Below are positions 50,276 through 61,684 of a stretch of DNA of 64,000 nucleotides, one piece after another. Where the stretch lies: positions 1,725,507-1,789,506 of the forward strand of contig CM053328.1 of the NCBI GenBank assembly GCA_028583605.1, written 5' to 3'. Both the position numbers and the translations under genes were made by a program. This DNA is from Dastarcus helophoroides (taxonomy: Eukaryota > Arthropoda > Insecta > Coleoptera > Bothrideridae). Positions within the stretch are counted from its first letter, which is position 1, and every line of letters starts with the position of its first letter. Below the pieces are notes generated by a model. It worked only from the letters and a program-made list of their open reading frames with translations, ran no database searches and had not been told where the DNA came from.

Positions 50276-52666
50276 GCAATGTTCCAGAGAAAGCTAAATT
50301 TTGAAAATAAATTTGCAATTTCGAGAACAGGACGAATTAAAAAAGACTCCAAGTTTTCAGATAAATTTGAATTTTGAGAAAATTAGTAAAATAATTTCAA
50401 AAGAAAATTCCCAGAAAATTTCGAGAAGAGTTGAACTTTAAAAAAGGTCAAAATTTCCCAGAAAAAGCCTAATTTTGAGAAAAAGGAAGAGATTTCGAAA
50501 AAACTGGGAAAAATGAAGATATTAAAAAAATGAATTTATCTAATTCGGAAAAAGGGAGCAATTTCGAAAAAAATGAATTGATCGAACGTTCTCAAAAAAC
50601 GGAAAATTTGAGAAAAAAACGTTGAATTTCGACAATAGATTGAAACTCAAGACAAATTTAAAAACCTAAAATTTTTAGACAATTTTAAATTTTTTGAAAA
50701 ATTCCAGAATTTCGAAAAGAGAAATTACAAGAATGAACTGTAAGCTTAAAAAAAATAGTTGAAATTTAAAAAAGTTAGTTTTTCAGAGAAGAAAATTTAA
50801 ATTTTAGGAAAAATTTCAAAGAAAAAGTCAAAATTTTAATAAAAGCTTTACAGAAACGGCAAATCTCAAAGTTCGAAATAAAAGCTGAAATTTCCAGAAA
50901 AAGCCGAATTTTTAGAAAAAGAGATTTCGAAAAAATTGAGACAAGGAAAGAGACTTCGAAAAAATTGAGAAAAAGGAACAAATTTCGAAAAAATTAAGAA
51001 AAAGGAATTTATCAAAAGTTCTCAATAAAAGAAAGAATTTTAGAAAAAAAAACGTAGAATTTCGATAATAGATTGAAACCCAGGACAAATTAAAAACCTG
51101 AAATGTTTAGACAATTTCGACTTTTTGAAATATAGTAAAATTTCTAAAAGAGAAATTGTAAAAATTAACTGGAAGCGTAGAAAAAATTGTCGATCTCTAA
51201 AAAAGTTGAAGTTTTCCAGTGAAGAAGAAAAAAGTTTAATTTTAGGAAACATTTCATGGAAAAAGTTTAGAAAAATTCGAAATTTCGATAAAAAATTGCA
51301 ATTTTCCAGAGAAAGCTAAATTTTGAAAATAAATTTGCAATTTCGAAAACAGGACGAATTAAAAAAGACTCCAAGTTTTCAGATAAATTCGAATTTTGAG
51401 AAAATTAGTAAAATAATTTCAAAAGAAAATTCCCAGAAAATTTCGAGAAGAGTTGAACTTTAAAAAAAGATCAAAATTTCCCAGAAAAAGCCTAATTTTG
51501 AGAAAAAGGAAGAGATTTCGAAAAAACTGGGAAAAATGAAGATAGTTAAAAAAATGAATTTATCTAATTCGGAAAAAGGGAGCTATTTCGAAAAAAATGA
51601 ATTTATCGAAAGTTCTCAAAAAATGCAAAATTTTAGAAAAAAAAACGTCGAATTTCGACAATAGATTGAAACTCAAAACAAACCTAAAAACCTGAAATTT
51701 TTAGACAATTTTAAAGTTTTTGAAAAATTGCAGAATTTCGAAAAGCAAAATTGTAAGAATAAACTGAAAGCTTAAAAAAATTTTGAAATTTAAAAAAGTC
51801 AGTTTTTCAGAAAAGAAAAAAGTTGAATTTTAGGAAAAATTTCAAAGAAAAAGTCAAAATTTTAATTCGAAATTTCGACAAAAAATTTATAATTTTCCAG
51901 AGAAAGTTAAATTTTGAGAATAAGCTCGAATTTTGAGAACATTTGTAAAATGATTTGAAAAAAATTTCAAGGAAATTTCGAGAGAAGTTTTTAACTTCAT
52001 AAAAACGTTAGAACTTCCCAGGAAAAGCCGAATTTTGAGAAAATGAAACAGATTTAGAAAAAAAAATTGGAAAAGTGATTTAAAAAATATGAATTGGTCC
52101 AAAGTTCTCAAATAAGGGCAACATTTCAGAAAAAGCATTTATGAGAGAAAGTTAAATTTTGAGAATAAATTTGGAAGAAAGACGATTTAAACAAAATCCA
52201 AATTTTAAGATAAATTCGAATTTTGAGTACATTTGTAAAATGATTTGAAAAAAAATTTCAAGGAAATCTCGAGAGAAGTTTTTAACTTTATAAAAACGTC
52301 AGAACTTCCCAGGAAAAGGCGAATTTTGAGAAAATGAAACAGATTTAGAAAAAACATTTGGAAAAGTGATTTAAAAAATATGAATTGGTCCAAAATTCTC
52401 AAATAAGGGCAAAATTTCAGAAAAAAAACGTCGAATTTCCACCATAGATTGAAACCCAAAACAAATTTAAAAAACTTGAAATTTTCAGATAAAAGGGAAA
52501 TTGTAGAAATAAACTGGAAGCTTAATAAAGTGTCTTACTTTAAAAAAGTCGAAGTTTTTCAGAGAAGTAGAAAAAAGTCCAATTTTAGGGAAAATTTCAA
52601 GCAAAAAGTCAAGATTTTAAGAAAAAGTCCCAATTTCGATAAAAATTTGCAATTTTCCGGAGAAAA

Positions 52667-52800
52667 TTGAAATACAGAACTTGTCTCCTGAAACCAAGAA
52701 AGAGCAACCTTTGTTGTGTTTTTTAATCTTTCTTGGTTTCAGGGGACAAGTTCTGTATTTCAATTTTTGAAGATAACCAAGGACCAGTCCGTTCCATCAA
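52667..52800. repeat. Foldback repeat, internally deleted copy
   Basis: attgaaatacagaacttgtc then gaaaccaagaaagagcaacc on the left; the right arm runs from tttgttgtgttttttaatct to ccaaggaccagtccgttcca. The left arm's inner half and the centre are lost. Confidence 0.85.
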
Positions 52801-54299
52801 ATCAAATTTCCGGAGAAAATTAAATTTTAATAAATTTGAAATTTCAAAAACAAAACGAATTAAAAAAACTCCAAATTTTCAGATAAATTGAATTTTGAGG
52901 AAATTGGTAAAATAATTTCGAAAGGAAAGGGAATGTTGATAAAACTTCCATTTACGAGAAGTGTTAAACTTTAAAAAAACGTCAAAATTTCCCAGGGAGT
53001 CAAATTAAAAAAAAAATTCAAATTTTGAAATTTGAAAATAGATGAATTTCGTTCGAAATAAAAGTTGATATTTCCGGAAAAATTTAAATTTTGAAAAAAA
53101 GAGATTTCGAAAAATATGAATTTGTTAAAAATTCTCAAAAAAGCAAAATTTTAGAAAAAAAAACGTCGAATTTTAACATTAGATTGAATCCCAGAACAAA
53201 TTTAAAAACCTAAAATTTTTATACAAATTTGAATTTTCTGAAAAATTGTAAAATTTCGAAAAGAGAAATTGTAAAAAATTTAGAGATTAGAAAAAATTGT
53301 CGAACTTTAAAAAGTCGAAGTTTTTTCAGAGAAGAAGAAAATAATTTGCCATTTTAAAGAGAATGTTGAATTTTGAGAATAAATTTGAAATTTCGAGAAC
53401 AAGACGAATAAAAAAACTTCAAATTTTCAGAAAAATTCGAATTTTGTGAAAATTGGTAAAATAATTCCTAAATAAAAAGGAATGTGGGTAAAACTTCCAG
53501 TTTCGAGAAAAGTGTTGAACTTTAAAAAAGAGTCAAAATTTCCCAGAGAAAGTCAATTTTAAGAACAAAATCAAATTTTTAGATAAAGTCAAACATTCTG
53601 AAAATGGGCGAATTTCGCCCATAAAATCGCAGCTTGCAGAAACAATAAAATTTCGAATTTTCAGTTAAAAGTTGGAATATCGAGAAAAACCTAATTTTGC
53701 GAAACAGGTCGAAATTTCCAGAAAATAAATAAAAGTTTAAATATTCATTAGAAGCCAATATTTGGGGGAAATGGTGAAATTTGGAAAAGGAACGTAATTT
53801 AAAAATAGAAATTTCGAGAAAAAGTCCCAATTTAGAACAAAGTCAAAAAAATGTAATTTTGGAAAAAAGTCAAATCTAAATTTTGAAAAAAGAAAATTTG
53901 AGAAAAAGATCGAAATCTTCAAGTACTGTTTTATTTAACATTTCCAAATCATTACTTTAATTTTTAATTTTTTTTTTATTACGAAATCGACAAAAGATGA
54001 ATTTTTCAGAAATAAGTGTGTCGAATTAAAAAAAAAGTAAACATTTGCACAGATTGTCAAGTTTTGAGAAGAGAGGAAGATTTAGGGAAAAAAGTCTAAA
54101 TACATAGTTAAAAAAAAGACGAATACAGAGAAGAGTTAAAAAAGTCGAATCTACGAGAAAAAAGTAAATTTTGAAATAAAGCTCCAAATTATGACAAATC
54201 AAATGGGCTGAATATGTTTTTTTTTTACTACATGAGTCAGGGGAGCTCTGTCCCATATTTTGTCTGATTTAATTTTGAAATAAAATGTAAAACTTAGGA

Positions 54300-54395
54300 A
54301 TAAAAATTTGTGGCTCTTTGACATTCACGAAATCAATTTTTTTTTGCGGATAGCTCTTTTGGCTTAAAAGTTTGCCGACCCCGGAGCTAGGTACT
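54300..54395. mobile_element. Terminal fragment of a second hAT-type element
   Basis: The reverse complement of gcttaaaagtttgccgaccccgg resembles the ends of a widespread hAT group (GGGGTCGGCAAACTTT). A nearby gtggctctttgacattcac fits the same terminal region. Only one end is seen, with no transposase. Confidence 0.4.
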
Positions 54396-55390
54396 TGAAA
54401 CTTTAAAGATTATTCAGAATTAGATAACGACGCAATACTTGTTACAATCGTAACAAATTTAGCCAAAATTATAAACGTGATTGTTGTTGTAAGTGCCGAT
54501 AGATGTAAAAACCAGACTAATGTTTACAACTTTAATTTACAGATTACGAAATTTTAATTTTTGATAGAACTAATTTGCAAATTTTAACAAAACCCCTGTT
54601 ATTTGTTAGATTTAAGTTTTCACTTCTGTCGGCAGTCATCTATATTTTTTTTAATATCAAAGAGGAAGTAAATATAGAAGACATTCTAAAATATTTAATA
54701 CGAAGGAAATGGAACAGCGTATTGCACAATGATTATGGCAAAAGATGACAAATATATTTAGACTTAAAACTATATACATATAACCTAAAAATACGGATAG
54801 TGTTATTGATATTCGCTATTCTAAATCGCGATTTGCTTATTTTATAAAAATAATTTCTCCAGTATAATCAAGTAAGCCTTTAAATGCGTTTAATATCGCA
54901 ATTACATAATGAATCAAAAACTTATATCGTAACTTGGAGGACTAAGATCTTATTTGGCACAATTTTTAGTTTTGAATATATTACGAAAACAAGGTTTTTC
55001 TAACTCGAAAACGATTTTTTCGCAATATTTACAATACTTTACATAAATCACATATTATTGAACATAACAAATTTCTCTATATTGCTACTTTGGTTTTCAC
55101 TTGTAGAAGCAATAATACATTTTTTGTCTAAAGCCTTGTGACAAAGTTGTCAATAAAATGACTTGTAGTCATTTATTTAATTCATATTTGTCTTATTTAT
55201 TAAAGACAGTCAGTTTTTAAATTTATATTACCTATTGCAATCTTTTGGTAAATAACGTGTTAAGATCAACAATTAGTTGTCAAATCAGGAACAAACAAAA
55301 ATCTTACGTAAATTTCCAACATTTGTTAAAGAGTGACTTATTTTAGAATTTAGGTAACTTATTCTTTGCTTCCTTATAAAGAGCAAGTCC
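54396..55390. other. AT-rich unique spacer
   Basis: No ORF of note, no satellite words and no recognised repeat. Probably intergenic or downstream of the Spatzle-like gene's transcript end. Confidence 0.5.
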
Positions 55391-55782
55391 AGTTTATAAA
55401 CCTAAAGAACAGCTTCATACAATTATTTAATCATATGAGTTTGTGGTTTATGAAAAAACTCTGTCGGTTAACTGAACAAGTCGCGAGTAATGGTTCTCCT
55501 TTTTTGGGCTTTAAAAGTGGAAGTTAAAACAAAAGGGAATTCCCCAAAGTATCGTGTAAAAATGTCTTTGATTAAAGTTTCGAAATTTCTACATCCAGGA
55601 CTCTATTCGTCCTTGTAAGGAAGCAAAGTTTCCAAAAGTCGGAGCGTTTTACGGAAGTAAAGCCACAAGAATGTCCTTATTCTTGCGGTAAAGCTCCCGA
55701 ACGTAAATAATTTGGAAATCATTCAATGGATGAACGAGCGCAATTAAATGTGAATACAAAACCGATTTGGGTTTATCTTTTT

Positions 55783-56894
55783 TTAATTTGGGTTGCACCT
55801 GCAGACACAGCAAGATGGAAATAGGAACCAATCCATGAAAATACCTTTACAGTCATTGTCCGGGTCGTAGGCCAGCAGTCTATGCCATTTGTATTTTTGT
55901 TCGCAACCACAGTCGCCTGAACAGCGATTGGTACGATCCTTGCTGCAAAATAACTACTGATTAGTTTTCATTAGACGATTTCATTAAAAAAAATGTTACA
56001 CCATCTCCATATTTAGCAAAAATTAAAATACAAATATTGTCCCCTGACACCAAGAAAGATTAAAAAAACACAAGAGGTTGCTCTAACGTTTCTTGGTTCC
56101 AGGAAACAAGATTTGTATTTTAACTTTTGAAGATAACCAAGGATTAGTCGGTTCCACACTTTGACTATCTAAGGTTCCACCAAAATAATATTTAGCAACG
56201 AAGAGTGGTTGCCCCCACAAGCTGTGTCGTCATCCGCGTTTCAAACAAACGCGAATTTTCCTCTTTTTAAAACGAGTTTTGACCACGAGGGGTATATTAC
56301 TATCCTAATATTATGTAGTATTGGTTTTCACAAAAAATGTTGCCTTTCTACCATATTTTATCAACTTTCAATGAAAGTGAAAGTAAAGTAGGGTTATGTA
56401 ACTGTTTCAATCTTGTTTCAAGATTTACCCTTTTCTGTTATGGACTTTTCATCGATAATTAATCAGAGATTAAGAATCATTTTTTATAGTTTTTCGATTC
56501 GAAAATAAATTTGTAACCTGTTCTGACCTACGTAACCGGGTTTGTTTGGAACGCTGTGACGTCTCACTTGCGGAGTCAATTCCAACAATCTGTTCTAACT
56601 TCTCTGTATCTTTGCAAAGTAGTCTTAATTTGATTCATGTTTTATTGGCTTTTTCTTCGTCAGAATCTGGCCTTTACTAATTCTAAACAAAACAAATATT
56701 AGCAGCATTATTGGCTAATCATGTCACCATTTATTGCAAAGAAATTTAATAAAGAGTTTAATACATACGTGCAAACTTCTTGATGAATCGCTTGTTCAAA
56801 ATGTTCAGTATTTACAATGGCTCGAACTTTACCAGCCGAATTCGAGGCCCAATAAGGCGTAACAATCTCCTTTTTACTATGGCAAACGTCGACC
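55783..56894 (-). CDS. Spatzle-like cystine-knot cytokine, last two exons
   Basis: Secreted neurotrophin-fold ligand of the Spatzle family, whose processed C-terminal dimer binds Toll receptors. Two exons on the - strand: 56894-56769 and 55942-55783. They are joined through a split Thr codon (ac|c) across an 826-bp intron. The first encodes [15 protein letters not shown] through [15 protein letters not shown]. The second encodes [20 protein letters not shown] then [19 protein letters not shown], followed by Asn-Pro-Asn and TAA. The cysteine spacing and the FPSCCVC end are the family signature. The exon's 5' phase (final base of a split codon) shows more exons upstream, where signal peptide and prodomain must lie; none was recognised to 64 kb. 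Which Spatzle paralogue this is cannot be settled here. Confidence 0.9.
56023..56160. repeat. Foldback repeat, internally deleted, in Spatzle-like intron
   Basis: attaaaatacaaatattgtc plus ccctgacaccaagaaagatt on the left; the right arm is ttggttccaggaaacaagat through ccaaggattagtcggttcca. Between them only acacaagaggttgctctaac survives. Confidence 0.85.
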
Positions 56895-56998
56895 CTAAAA
56901 AACAACCGTAACTATAATCATTTGTATTCCAACAGTCCGATAGTCTGGAAAATTTATCAGATTCACTCGGTTAAGAAGCAAAACTAATTTTGACCTTA

Positions 56999-57085
56999 TT
57001 TAGTCTCGTCACTTTGACCATTTGGTCTCGTCACTTTGAGCATTTGGTCTCGTCACTTTGACCAATTAGTCTCGTCACTTTGACC
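56999..57085. repeat. 22-bp minisatellite, four copies
   Basis: The unit tttagtctcgtcactttgacc+a is repeated four times in succession, with gg/ag and gag/gac variants. It lies about 100 bp upstream of the Spatzle-like exon acceptor on the - strand. Confidence 0.93.
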
Positions 57086-58020
57086 TGTGTAACTTAAATC
57101 TGAATTTTAAGCTTTCAGATTATTAACATAATAAATGACATTTTTAACTTTTACTGTGTAGAATTCTTCAACAAAAAAAAACTACTGGTATAACCGGCGA
57201 CGATGCTGAAAAAGCGAAACTAGATCGGGTCGTAGCAAATATTTATAGAAACATCGTGGAATTTTTAATATCTCTTGTTGTATTTATTGCTAGTAGATTC
57301 GTTAATGCTTATTCAATCAACGATAAAGTTCAATAGTTATGTAGTTATTATGTAGTTTGTAAACCTAATGACCAGTTGCATACAATTATTTAATCATATG
57401 AGTTTGTGGTTTATGAAAAAACCTCTGTTGGTTAACTGAACAAGTCGCGGGTAATGGTTCTTCTTTTTGGGCTTTAAAAGTGGAAGTTAGAAGAAAAGGG
57501 AATTTCCCAAAGTATCGTGTCGTCTTTGATTAAAGTTGCGAAATTTCTACATCTACATTCATCCTTGTAAAGAAACAAAGTTTCCAAAAGTCGGAGCGTT
57601 TTACAAAAATAAAGCTACAAGAATGTCCTTATTCTTGCGGTAAAGCTCCCGAACATAAATAATTTGGAAATCATTCAAAGGACGAACGAGCCCAATTAAG
57701 TGTGAATACAAAACCTGTTAGATTAATGACATAATAAGTGACTTTTTTAACCCTTACTGTGTGGAATTCTTAAAAAAACTACTGCTATAACCGGCGACGA
57801 TGCTGAAAAAGCGAAACTAGATCGGGTCGTAGCAAATATTTATAGAAAGATCGTGGAATTTTTAATATTTCTTGTTGTATTTATTGTTAATAGATTCGTT
57901 AATATTTATTTAATCGACGATGGAGTTCAATAGTTATGTAGTTATGAATATAATTAGTAAAAAAGGCGCAAAAAATAAATGTACTCAAATACATAATGAT
58001 CACAGCAACACGTTTGGTTT

Positions 58021-58440
58021 TTGGGTGCAGCATCTTTAATCTTCTGAAATGAAATGTCATCGTGTGGATTTTCACTAAAAATAATTATTTCTCGGCATCT
58101 GGCAACGCTGTTTATGTTCTGTGGTCGAGAACTGTCTTTAATCTTCTAAATCGAAATGTAAAGAGGGTTTTCACTAAAAATAATTATTTCTCGGCATCTG
58201 GCAACGCTGTTTATGTTCTGTGGTCGAGAACTGTCTTTAATCTTCTAAATCGAAATGTAAAGAGGGTTTTCACTAAAAATAATTATTTCTTGGCATTTGG
58301 CAACGCTGTTTATGTTCTGTGGTCGAGAACTATCATTAATCTTCTAAATCGAAAGGTCATTGACGGTTTTCTCTAAAAATAATTATTTCCTGGCATCTGG
58401 CAACGCTGTTTATGTTCTGTGGTTGAGAACTATCGATGGC
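58021..58440. repeat. 99-bp tandem repeat, about four copies
   Basis: ttcactaaaaataattattt begins at 58071, 58170 and 58269, with a variant at 58369. Each copy includes ggcaacgctgtttatgttct and gtggtcgagaactgtcttta. Because 99 is divisible by 3 an ORF stays open (58062-58376), but nothing else suggests coding. The last unit has drifted most. Confidence 0.93.
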
Positions 58441-59688
58441 ATCGAGTCATCGAAACTATCGCTTACAATATCGTTTTTTTTTCATGAACTTAGCGGTAGT
58501 CGCCGTTTTTTCCAATAGTAGTTGTTAATAATCCGCAAAAATCATTCAAAATGCATTCGAAACCTCCCAATTAATACGTATACTTATAATTATTAGAATA
58601 TCAAATGAATAGGTCTGGAAACTAATGAAACATGAAGAGTTTCTAGTCGGGAAAATACGGATGTAGGCGAAGAAAACTACCACTCGCTATATCGCTTTCA
58701 CTAAGATCCTAGGAAATGATAATAGTCTTAATATCGAATTTATCGCATCATTGAAAATTAGGTGTCCTTAAAATTAAATCTTTATTGGTAATTATTAACC
58801 TCATACTACAGCAACTTCAAATAACTTTGTAGCACATAATACGTTAGTTTCAATTATAATATTTTAGTTATCTGTCATAATATCAAAAATACAAATTTCA
58901 TTTTAAAAGTTTGTTGATTTTTCTATGTCTTCGTTGCCAATGATACAATAAAGCTTTGAATGCAACTCGATTATTAGCGATTTAAACAATCTCGGACGTG
59001 GTCAAACTACTCGGCTAACGCCTCGTCGCCTGGCAACGTCCTTAATTATTATAAATCCCATAATAATTTCGTTACATTAACACATTAAAGGCGGGAGTCG
59101 TAGTAGCTATTAAAGTTTGACACGATCTGTAAAAAAGTTGTGGAGTTTTTAAATAAATTCTTAATTTTTATGACAACTCTAAAAGTCGTAACTCTGAAAT
59201 TAAATTTTTTTCGTAAATCATATTTTTTTAACGTTCCGAATCTACTGACAAGCATCGGTAACATTTGCGGGGACCGTGTATTGGTAGACAATTTAAACAA
59301 TTACTTATTTAAAGATATTTACAGAGTTCGTTAATTGATCAATGCCTAGTTCAATTATTGAGATTTTCATAATTGCAAAAACTTACCGTTTGTCTAATAG
59401 AACGAGATTTTATTCACAAAAAGAAGCTTACAAGCAGATCGGAATTACTGGTGGTGGACCGAACAGGCAAAACCACAAGCCACTAATAATGTGTTAGTAG
59501 TTTGTGGGCAAAACCGAACAACAAAACAACATAATACATCCCAGAGTAGAAAATACATCGAAAAAACTTCCAAAATATAAATCAGATTTGACGAATGACA
59601 GATGACAGCATAATACGATAATATCGATACCTTCTATAATCTGTGATTGATACAATCGATAAGTATATGCAATCTATAGTCGCCAGAA
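58441..59688. other. AT-rich unique DNA, no gene recognised
   Basis: Scattered ATCGATG and CGATAT words near 58430-58480. An open frame on both strands at about 59140-59334 is not recognisable. An interrupted inverted pair (gcaaaaccacaagccactaa and ttagtagtttgtgggcaaaa) at 59467-59516 forms a hairpin, possibly a small MITE. Confidence 0.5.
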
Positions 59689-59890
59689 TTAAAGCTGCCT
59701 TTACGCGAAAACATTTTTATGATTAATGTGTTGCCTATAATTCAGAGGTTGTTAGGTAAAAATAATCGAACTAAATGTTTCCCATGTTTTGTTAACTTTA
59801 TTAACAATTTAATAATTTTCAGCAGAAATTGACATAAAACATAAAAGAACAACTCTTAAAATCACCGGCAACAAATCAAAATGTTTAATA
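59689..59890. repeat. Dispersed repeat, copy 1
   Basis: attaaagctgcctttacgcg, gattaatgtgttgcctataa, tcagaggttgttaggtaaaa and caatttaataattttcagca match the copy at 61685-61885 in the same order and orientation. Non-coding, probably MITE-derived. Confidence 0.8.
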
Positions 59891-60040
59891 TTTAGGTTGG
59901 GATCTTAAGAACACAGAACACAAATAAGAAATGTCACAGTGCTGCCACACGACCATCTCTAAATATTACTAGTTCTTGTTGTTGCCACTACAAAATTATA
60001 AGTTCACAGCCTACTCTTATGCATATATGTAATAGTTCTA

Positions 60041-61046
60041 CACAGTATAGATATTAGTTTACGCATACAGTAGCGACAAATTGCTAAAATTTTGTCACGA
60101 ATTTTGTTTGCGCATGCGTCAATTTGCACAATCCCGAACATGGCAGTGTTCTATGATTACCAGAAATAAGATCTATGGTCGTTGGGTAACTGAATGTCAG
60201 TTGAAAGTTGCCACGTGTTCGGGAAAATCAGCAGTTGAGCGAATATGATTTTTTATTTTACGTTCATATATATTCATATTCATTCATGGTAAAAATGTAA
60301 GACAATTAATCTACATTTATGGATGTTCTAGAAATTTGATATGGTCAGGGATTTTCATCCGAATTGTGGGATTTTTAAGGAGATTGTTCGCGAATAATGT
60401 TTAGGTTATCTGGCAACACTGGATCAGTTTTATTGAAATGTTTGTGTTGAAATGTCAGTCTTGTTATAATTCATTGCGCTAATAAGATGAAACCAAATAA
60501 AAGAGAAAAGAGGAGAATTTACACGTTCTGTTTATAAATGTAATTGTAACAGCAATAATGATTTGATAAAATCAGCTTCTTTTTAATTTCCAAAAGACGA
60601 CAAAAGGTAATATTCGGGTACACCCAATATGTTTTATTAAAAAAAACTGTTTTATTATACTCGCATTTGCCAGTTTGATACAAAAAAATAAATAAGTTGT
60701 TTCCTGTAGAAATTATTTTGTCGTCAGTCATAATCTGTGTTTAGTTTTTCTGTATACTTATCAGGTTATCAGTAATTACAAAATACACATTATTTAAAAA
60801 ATACACGGGACTAGTATTTTTGGACTATTTGTAAAGTAGTAAATTAGAATTTAAACGCTAAAAACTATTGAAATTAATAAACTTGGTGGTTTTGTTTAAT
60901 AAATAAATTTAAATTTTCGCGGGCGTGCACAATCCACAACATGGCTGATTCCATTGAAGGACAACGATGTTAGCTACTTCAGGATCAAAGGTACAGACAC
61001 TTTTGTCACTACTGTATGCGTAAGCTAATATCTATACTGTGACTTC
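60041..61046. mobile_element. MITE-like element with about 40-bp inverted termini
   Basis: The left end cacagtatagatattagttt plus acgcatacagtagcgacaaa (60041-60081) is inverted at the right end (tttgtcactactgtatgcgt plus aagctaatatctatactgtg, 61002-61042). About 1 kb between, without a transposase. A clear target duplication is not visible. Confidence 0.75.
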
Positions 61047-61327
61047 TATATGGCCAGTTCCTCGTTTCTTATGGGAAAGACTTCTCTTTTTCGGTGACCT
61101 TCACACGCATTAATAAGACGCAATGCGCAGGTGTTACAAATCATCTGTACATGGCCAAAGTCAGCTGTGCACCGCCAAACATAAACACCCGTTTAACCCG
61201 CGCGTAGCGATTGGTTCATTTCGTTCAATTCATGCGCAATACTCGTCATTTATTCATGTTTCATCTTTATCGGATTTGATCAGAACAAACACGCGAAGAG
61301 AATAGGGAGCTGGCCATATAGAAGTAT
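61043..61327. mobile_element. Small MITE-like element abutting the previous one
   Basis: acttctatatggccagttcc (61042-61061) is inverted as gagctggccatatagaagta (61307-61327). The interior has no transposase. Its left end touches the right end of the 1-kb element, so the two may be parts of one composite. Confidence 0.6.
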
Positions 61328-61339
61328 TACATATATATA

Positions 61340-61610
61340 TATGCTCTTATGCCAGCTCTTCACTCTGGCCGAGACGATACGAGGGAACCCGAGTGTGAGA
61401 ATGTAAAAACTACGTTCGTTTTGATTCGCTTTGTCTCCGTTTGCCTCGGAGTGCTCCGTCTTGACTCGGTTTTTGGGATCGATTCAAAGGAAACGACCTC
61501 GTCAACCGAGAGTGCGAGCGAGAGGGTAGGTATAGCCCTCGCAGTTACATTTGTCCTGTCAAATATCTCGCCGAAAAGTTCGGCGAGGAGCCTCGGTGAG
61601 AGTGAAATTA
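61340..61610. other. CpG-rich block with a strong hairpin
   Basis: Much less AT-rich than its surroundings, with many CG dinucleotides (gagacgatacgagggaaccc, gagagtgcgagcgagagggt). At 61568-61588 ctcgccgaa-aag-ttcggcgag is a perfect 9-bp stem. A 102-codon ORF spans the block without recognisable similarity. It could be a promoter or CpG-rich first exon, or a MITE. Confidence 0.45.
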
Positions 61611-61684
61611 TGCAGATTTATCTGAAATGGACCATAGACCATCAAGTATTAAATTAACCTTTGGATAAGTTACTAAAAAATCAT

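Larger units (their letters stand above)
48536..54190. repeat. Long satellite array with about 1.0-1.3-kb higher-order units
   Basis: agttcgaaataaaagctgaa recurs near 48564, 49579 and 50870. The 1.29-kb spacing of the last two includes the solo LTR; without it the spacing is about 1.02 kb, like the first pair. tagattgaaacccaggacaa and ttccagagaaagctaaattt are other fixed points. A shorter duplication (tttgtaaaatgatttgaaaa) is spaced about 281 bp near 51941 and 52222. After 53000 the repeats are more diverged. Confidence 0.88.
55391..57945. repeat. Tandem segmental duplication around the Spatzle-like 3' exons
   Basis: Segment A (55391-55763, containing gagtttgtggtttatgaaaa and ggtaaagctcccgaac) recurs at 57351-57715. 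Segment B (57117-57345, ataaccggcgacgatgctga) recurs directly after it at 57716-57943. The order is A, exons, B, A', B'. The second copy lacks the 1.35 kb (55764-57116) that contains both coding exons. Copies are roughly 90 percent alike by eye. Confidence 0.88.

Noticed and set aside
55649..55831. - strand frame [11 protein letters not shown]... that looks like a terminal exon after a tgtctgcag acceptor
   Set aside because: The upstream frame continues without splicing through the Spatzle signature FPSCCVCRC and ends naturally at TAA 55783-55785. The other frame lies mostly in the duplicated 3' UTR block A.
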